Under the pieces are notes generated by a model. The model was not told the DNA's origin. It did no database searches and saw only the letters and a list, made by a program, of their open reading frames with translations. A DNA stretch of 6,445 bases from Deltaproteobacteria bacterium. GTDB lineage: Bacteria > Desulfobacterota > Desulfuromonadia > Desulfuromonadales > Geopsychrobacteraceae. The stretch's first letter is position 1. Each line of letters starts with the position of its first letter. The stretch spans positions 1-6,445 of the forward strand of contig JAACTI010000154.1 of NCBI GenBank assembly GCA_009993495.1, read 5' to 3'. Positions 4,624 through 6,445 of this stretch are shown piece after piece. Made by a program: the position numbers and the translations under genes.

Positions 4624-6445
4624 TTAAATCCGCGCCTCAAAGAACCGTTGCGAATCGGGCACCAGTTTTTTCAACAACTCGCGAGTCGGCGTTTCAACCC
4701 CGGTGGCGAAACTCAAGCTGCGCAATGGCACTTGCTGCAACTGACCGCGCAGGCGTTCACTGAGAGACGTAAGAAAATCGACTTTTTCCTGATCTTCGCC
4801 GATCACACGCAAACGCAGCCCCCCGGGTTCGGCCAGAATGTCAATTTTCACATTCCCCAGGGCCGAAAGACGCAGATAAAGGGCCATGTGCACAGATTCC
4901 TTATCCGCGGCGTTTTTTTGCTCCGCATCGTCATCCTGTTGCACCAGCAAAAAACCTTCTTCCAGAAAAGCCAGGGGCAAAGGCAGAAACAACTGGCCCT
5001 GGTCGGCCAGACGCGCGCGGCACACCTGAAACAGCTCCAGGCGATGCAAGGCTTCCTGTTCTTTCGGGTTGAGGTTCTGGGCATGGTCGAGCAGGGCCAG
5101 CTTCAAGCTGCTCAGGGCTTCGCGCGTGCGGCCACGCAGCAATTCGGCTTCCAGGTTCAACCCCAGCAGCTGCGATAAAACCCCCAACTTGCCCGCCAGT
5201 TGCGCAGGATCTGGCTCGGCCAGCAACGGGCGCATGCCCGCCAGCAGCTGGTCGATCAATTGCGGCGGCAGGGGCAGTGCGCCGCCGTCCGCGGAACGAA
5301 CGGATGCCAGCTGGCGCGCCAACTCGTGCATTTGTCCCGGCAAACCGGGCGCAAGGGTTGGCTTTTGCTCAGCGAGTTGGTTGATCAAGGCGAGCAAATC
5401 TTTTGGCAGACTCGCTTCCGCCGCCATTTTGCCGTGCGGGGCCAACTGGGCTTGCAGACCCGTCAACACGTCAAAAACCGCGCGGGGTGACGCAGAAGAG
5501 TTGCCGCGTTCCAGCTGGTTGAGTTGCGCGGCAAATTGCTGAATTTCCAGCGGCCAGGTGCCGCGATAGGGCGCACCGGTCTGCAAGCGTGCGATCAAAT
5601 CCTTGGCTGCCGCCAGAGCCTCGCCAGGGGTGGTCATGGCGGTTGCGTGCAAATTATTGAGCTGGGCAACAAACTCGCGTACCGCCAAAGGCAAGTTGCT
5701 GGCGCCCGGGGTGGCGGTTTTTGTGGCCAGTGCGCCCTGCAATTCGGCCATCAGTTGCCCCGCCGTGGGGATATCGGGCTGCGGGCCGACCGGGTTGAGA
5801 TGATTAAACTTTTCGACAAAACTTTGGACTTCAAGCGGCCAGGCGCCGCGGTTGGCGGTGGGGGCAGAGAGTTGGGCTACCAAGGCCTTGATCCCGGAGT
5901 GAAGGTCCCTGGGGGCCATGTGTTTTTGCTGCGCCAACTGATTAAGTTGCGCAACAAATTCCTGCACCGCCGGTGGTGCGGCACGGGCGGCCAGCGCCGA
6001 GGGTACATTGGCCAGCAGTTGCTCCAGAGCACGCGCAGGTGTTTGGGTTGCGGGCGATGGCTCGAGCAAGCGCAGTGTTTCGGTCAATTGCCCCTGCATT
6101 TTGTCCGTCAGTGCCCCGCGCAGCTCAGGTTGTTGACGAATAAATTGTGCCAGCAGTTGCAACTGTTGCGGCAGCTCCAGTTCTTCTCCCATGGTATTCA
6201 AGGTCGCTAAAACCTGCGACAGTGTCTGATTTAATCGGGCGGCACTGTCTGTGGTGCTCTTTGATACCGCCAACTGAAACGGCTCCAGCCTGCGGATCAA
6301 GCTAAACAAATCTTGGGTCGAAAGATCGGCCACGGGCTTCATCAGGCCAGATAGCTGATCCAGGGCCTGGCTCACCGCCGCAGATTGCAGGCGCTCGCCC
6401 TGCTGCTGCAACAGGCTGCTCCAATTGTAAGTTTTGGCCAGCAGC
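4624..6445 (-). CDS. FliK-like flagellar hook-length control domain protein (5' end outside window)
   Basis: The frame is open through the window edge. A TTG at 6411 would give 595 residues, but eleven more in-frame codons (LLAKTYNWSSL) precede it, so I treat the start as outside the window. Residue numbers below count from that TTG. The N-terminal two thirds are helical, rich in Gln, Leu and Ala, and contain about five or six degenerate repeats of about 46 residues (147-381). The C-terminal part resembles the Flg_hook domain of FliK: FLPLPLAFLEEGFLLVQQ (475-492), a charged linker, then LRLSALGNVKIDILAEPGGL (513-532) and RLRVIGEDQEKVDFL (533-547). FliK-type proteins sense hook length and switch export specificity by contacting the FlhB C-terminal domain, and the next gene encodes just such a domain. 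No other flagellar gene is in view, so a flagellar role is inferred. It could be a FliK paralogue of the YlqG kind. Confidence 0.8.
   Translation of the reverse strand, partial: LLAKTYNWSSLLQQQGERLQSAAVSQALDQLSGLMKPVADLSTQDLFSLIRRLEPFQLAVSKSTTDSAARLNQTLSQVLATLNTMGEELELPQQLQLLAQFIRQQPELRGALTDKMQGQLTETLRLLEPSPATQTPARALEQLLANVPSALAARAAPPAVQEFVAQLNQLAQQKHMAPRDLHSGIKALVAQLSAPTANRGAWPLEVQSFVEKFNHLNPVGPQPDIPTAGQLMAELQGALATKTATPGASNLPLAVREFVAQLNNLHATAMTTPGEALAAAKDLIARLQTGAPYRGTWPLEIQQFAAQLNQLERGNSSASPRAVFDVLTGLQAQLAPHGKMAAEASLPKDLLALINQLAEQKPTLAPGLPGQMHELARQLASVRSADGGALPLPPQLIDQLLAGMRPLLAEPDPAQLAGKLGVLSQLLGLNLEAELLRGRTREALSSLKLALLDHAQNLNPKEQEALHRLELFQVCRARLADQGQLFLPLPLAFLEEGFLLVQQDDDAEQKNAADKESVHMALYLRLSALGNVKIDILAEPGGLRLRVIGEDQEKVDFLTSLSERLRGQLQQVPLRSLSFATGVETPTRELLKKLVPDSQRFFEARI
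5269..5973 (-). repeat. Tandem ~46-codon repeats inside the FliK-like gene
   Basis: Units start at about residues 147, 192, 241, 287 and 336 (counting from the TTG at 6411), with a weaker one at about 382. The periods are 45, 49, 46, 49 and 46. Each begins P(P/L)x(V/I)(Q/R)xF with a following QLN(Q/N)L, as in AVQEFVAQLNQL, AVREFVAQLNNL and EIQQFAAQLNQL. Two end alike, TANRGAWPLEVQSF and APYRGTWPLEIQQF. The similarity is also visible in the DNA (around 5545-5560 and 5835-5850). The repeats predict a chain of helical hairpins. Confidence 0.7.

Overview
The window looks like chromosomal DNA from an anaerobic delta-type proteobacterium of the Desulfuromonadales/Geobacter kind. This is an inference from three things: a single-chain pyruvate:ferredoxin oxidoreductase lying beside recR, a core dnaX-ybaB-recR cluster preceded by a short SRP RNA, and intergenic spaces filled with small palindromic repeats. 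No species can be assigned from the sequence alone.

Every recognisable gene is on the minus strand, so transcription runs from high to low coordinates. From the right: 6445-4624 is the 3' part of a large FliK-like (flagellar hook-length control domain) protein, open through the window edge. Two bases later comes a 96-residue FlhB-like C-terminal-domain protein (4621-4331). Next is tRNA-Ser(GGA) at 4261-4174 with a good sigma70-type promoter. The 366-base stretch 3808-4173 has no gene. It holds two short REP-like hairpins, a 56-bp direct repeat in two copies and a 120-bp foldback (MITE-like) element ending 9 bp from the tRNA. The SRP 4.5S-type RNA (ffs) follows at 3807-3701, then dnaX (3585-1852), ybaB (1666-1352) and recR (1146-547). 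The start of a pyruvate:ferredoxin oxidoreductase gene (207-1) runs off the left edge.

The dnaX-ybaB-recR order is the classic replication/recombination cluster: clamp-loader subunit, nucleoid-associated protein and RecFOR-pathway mediator. Here the spacing is loose (185 bp between dnaX and ybaB, 205 bp between ybaB and recR, 339 bp between recR and por). The dnaX-ybaB and recR-por gaps carry copies of the same roughly 67-bp repeat in direct orientation, so the ybaB-recR pair sits between them. A possible extra promoter and a GntR-type dyad lie in front of recR.

No wholly new system is evident. The points most worth checking are the foldback element beside tRNA-Ser, the direct repeats bracketing ybaB-recR, the roughly 46-residue tandem repeats in the FliK-like protein, and the FlhB-like protein that lacks the NPTH self-cleavage motif.
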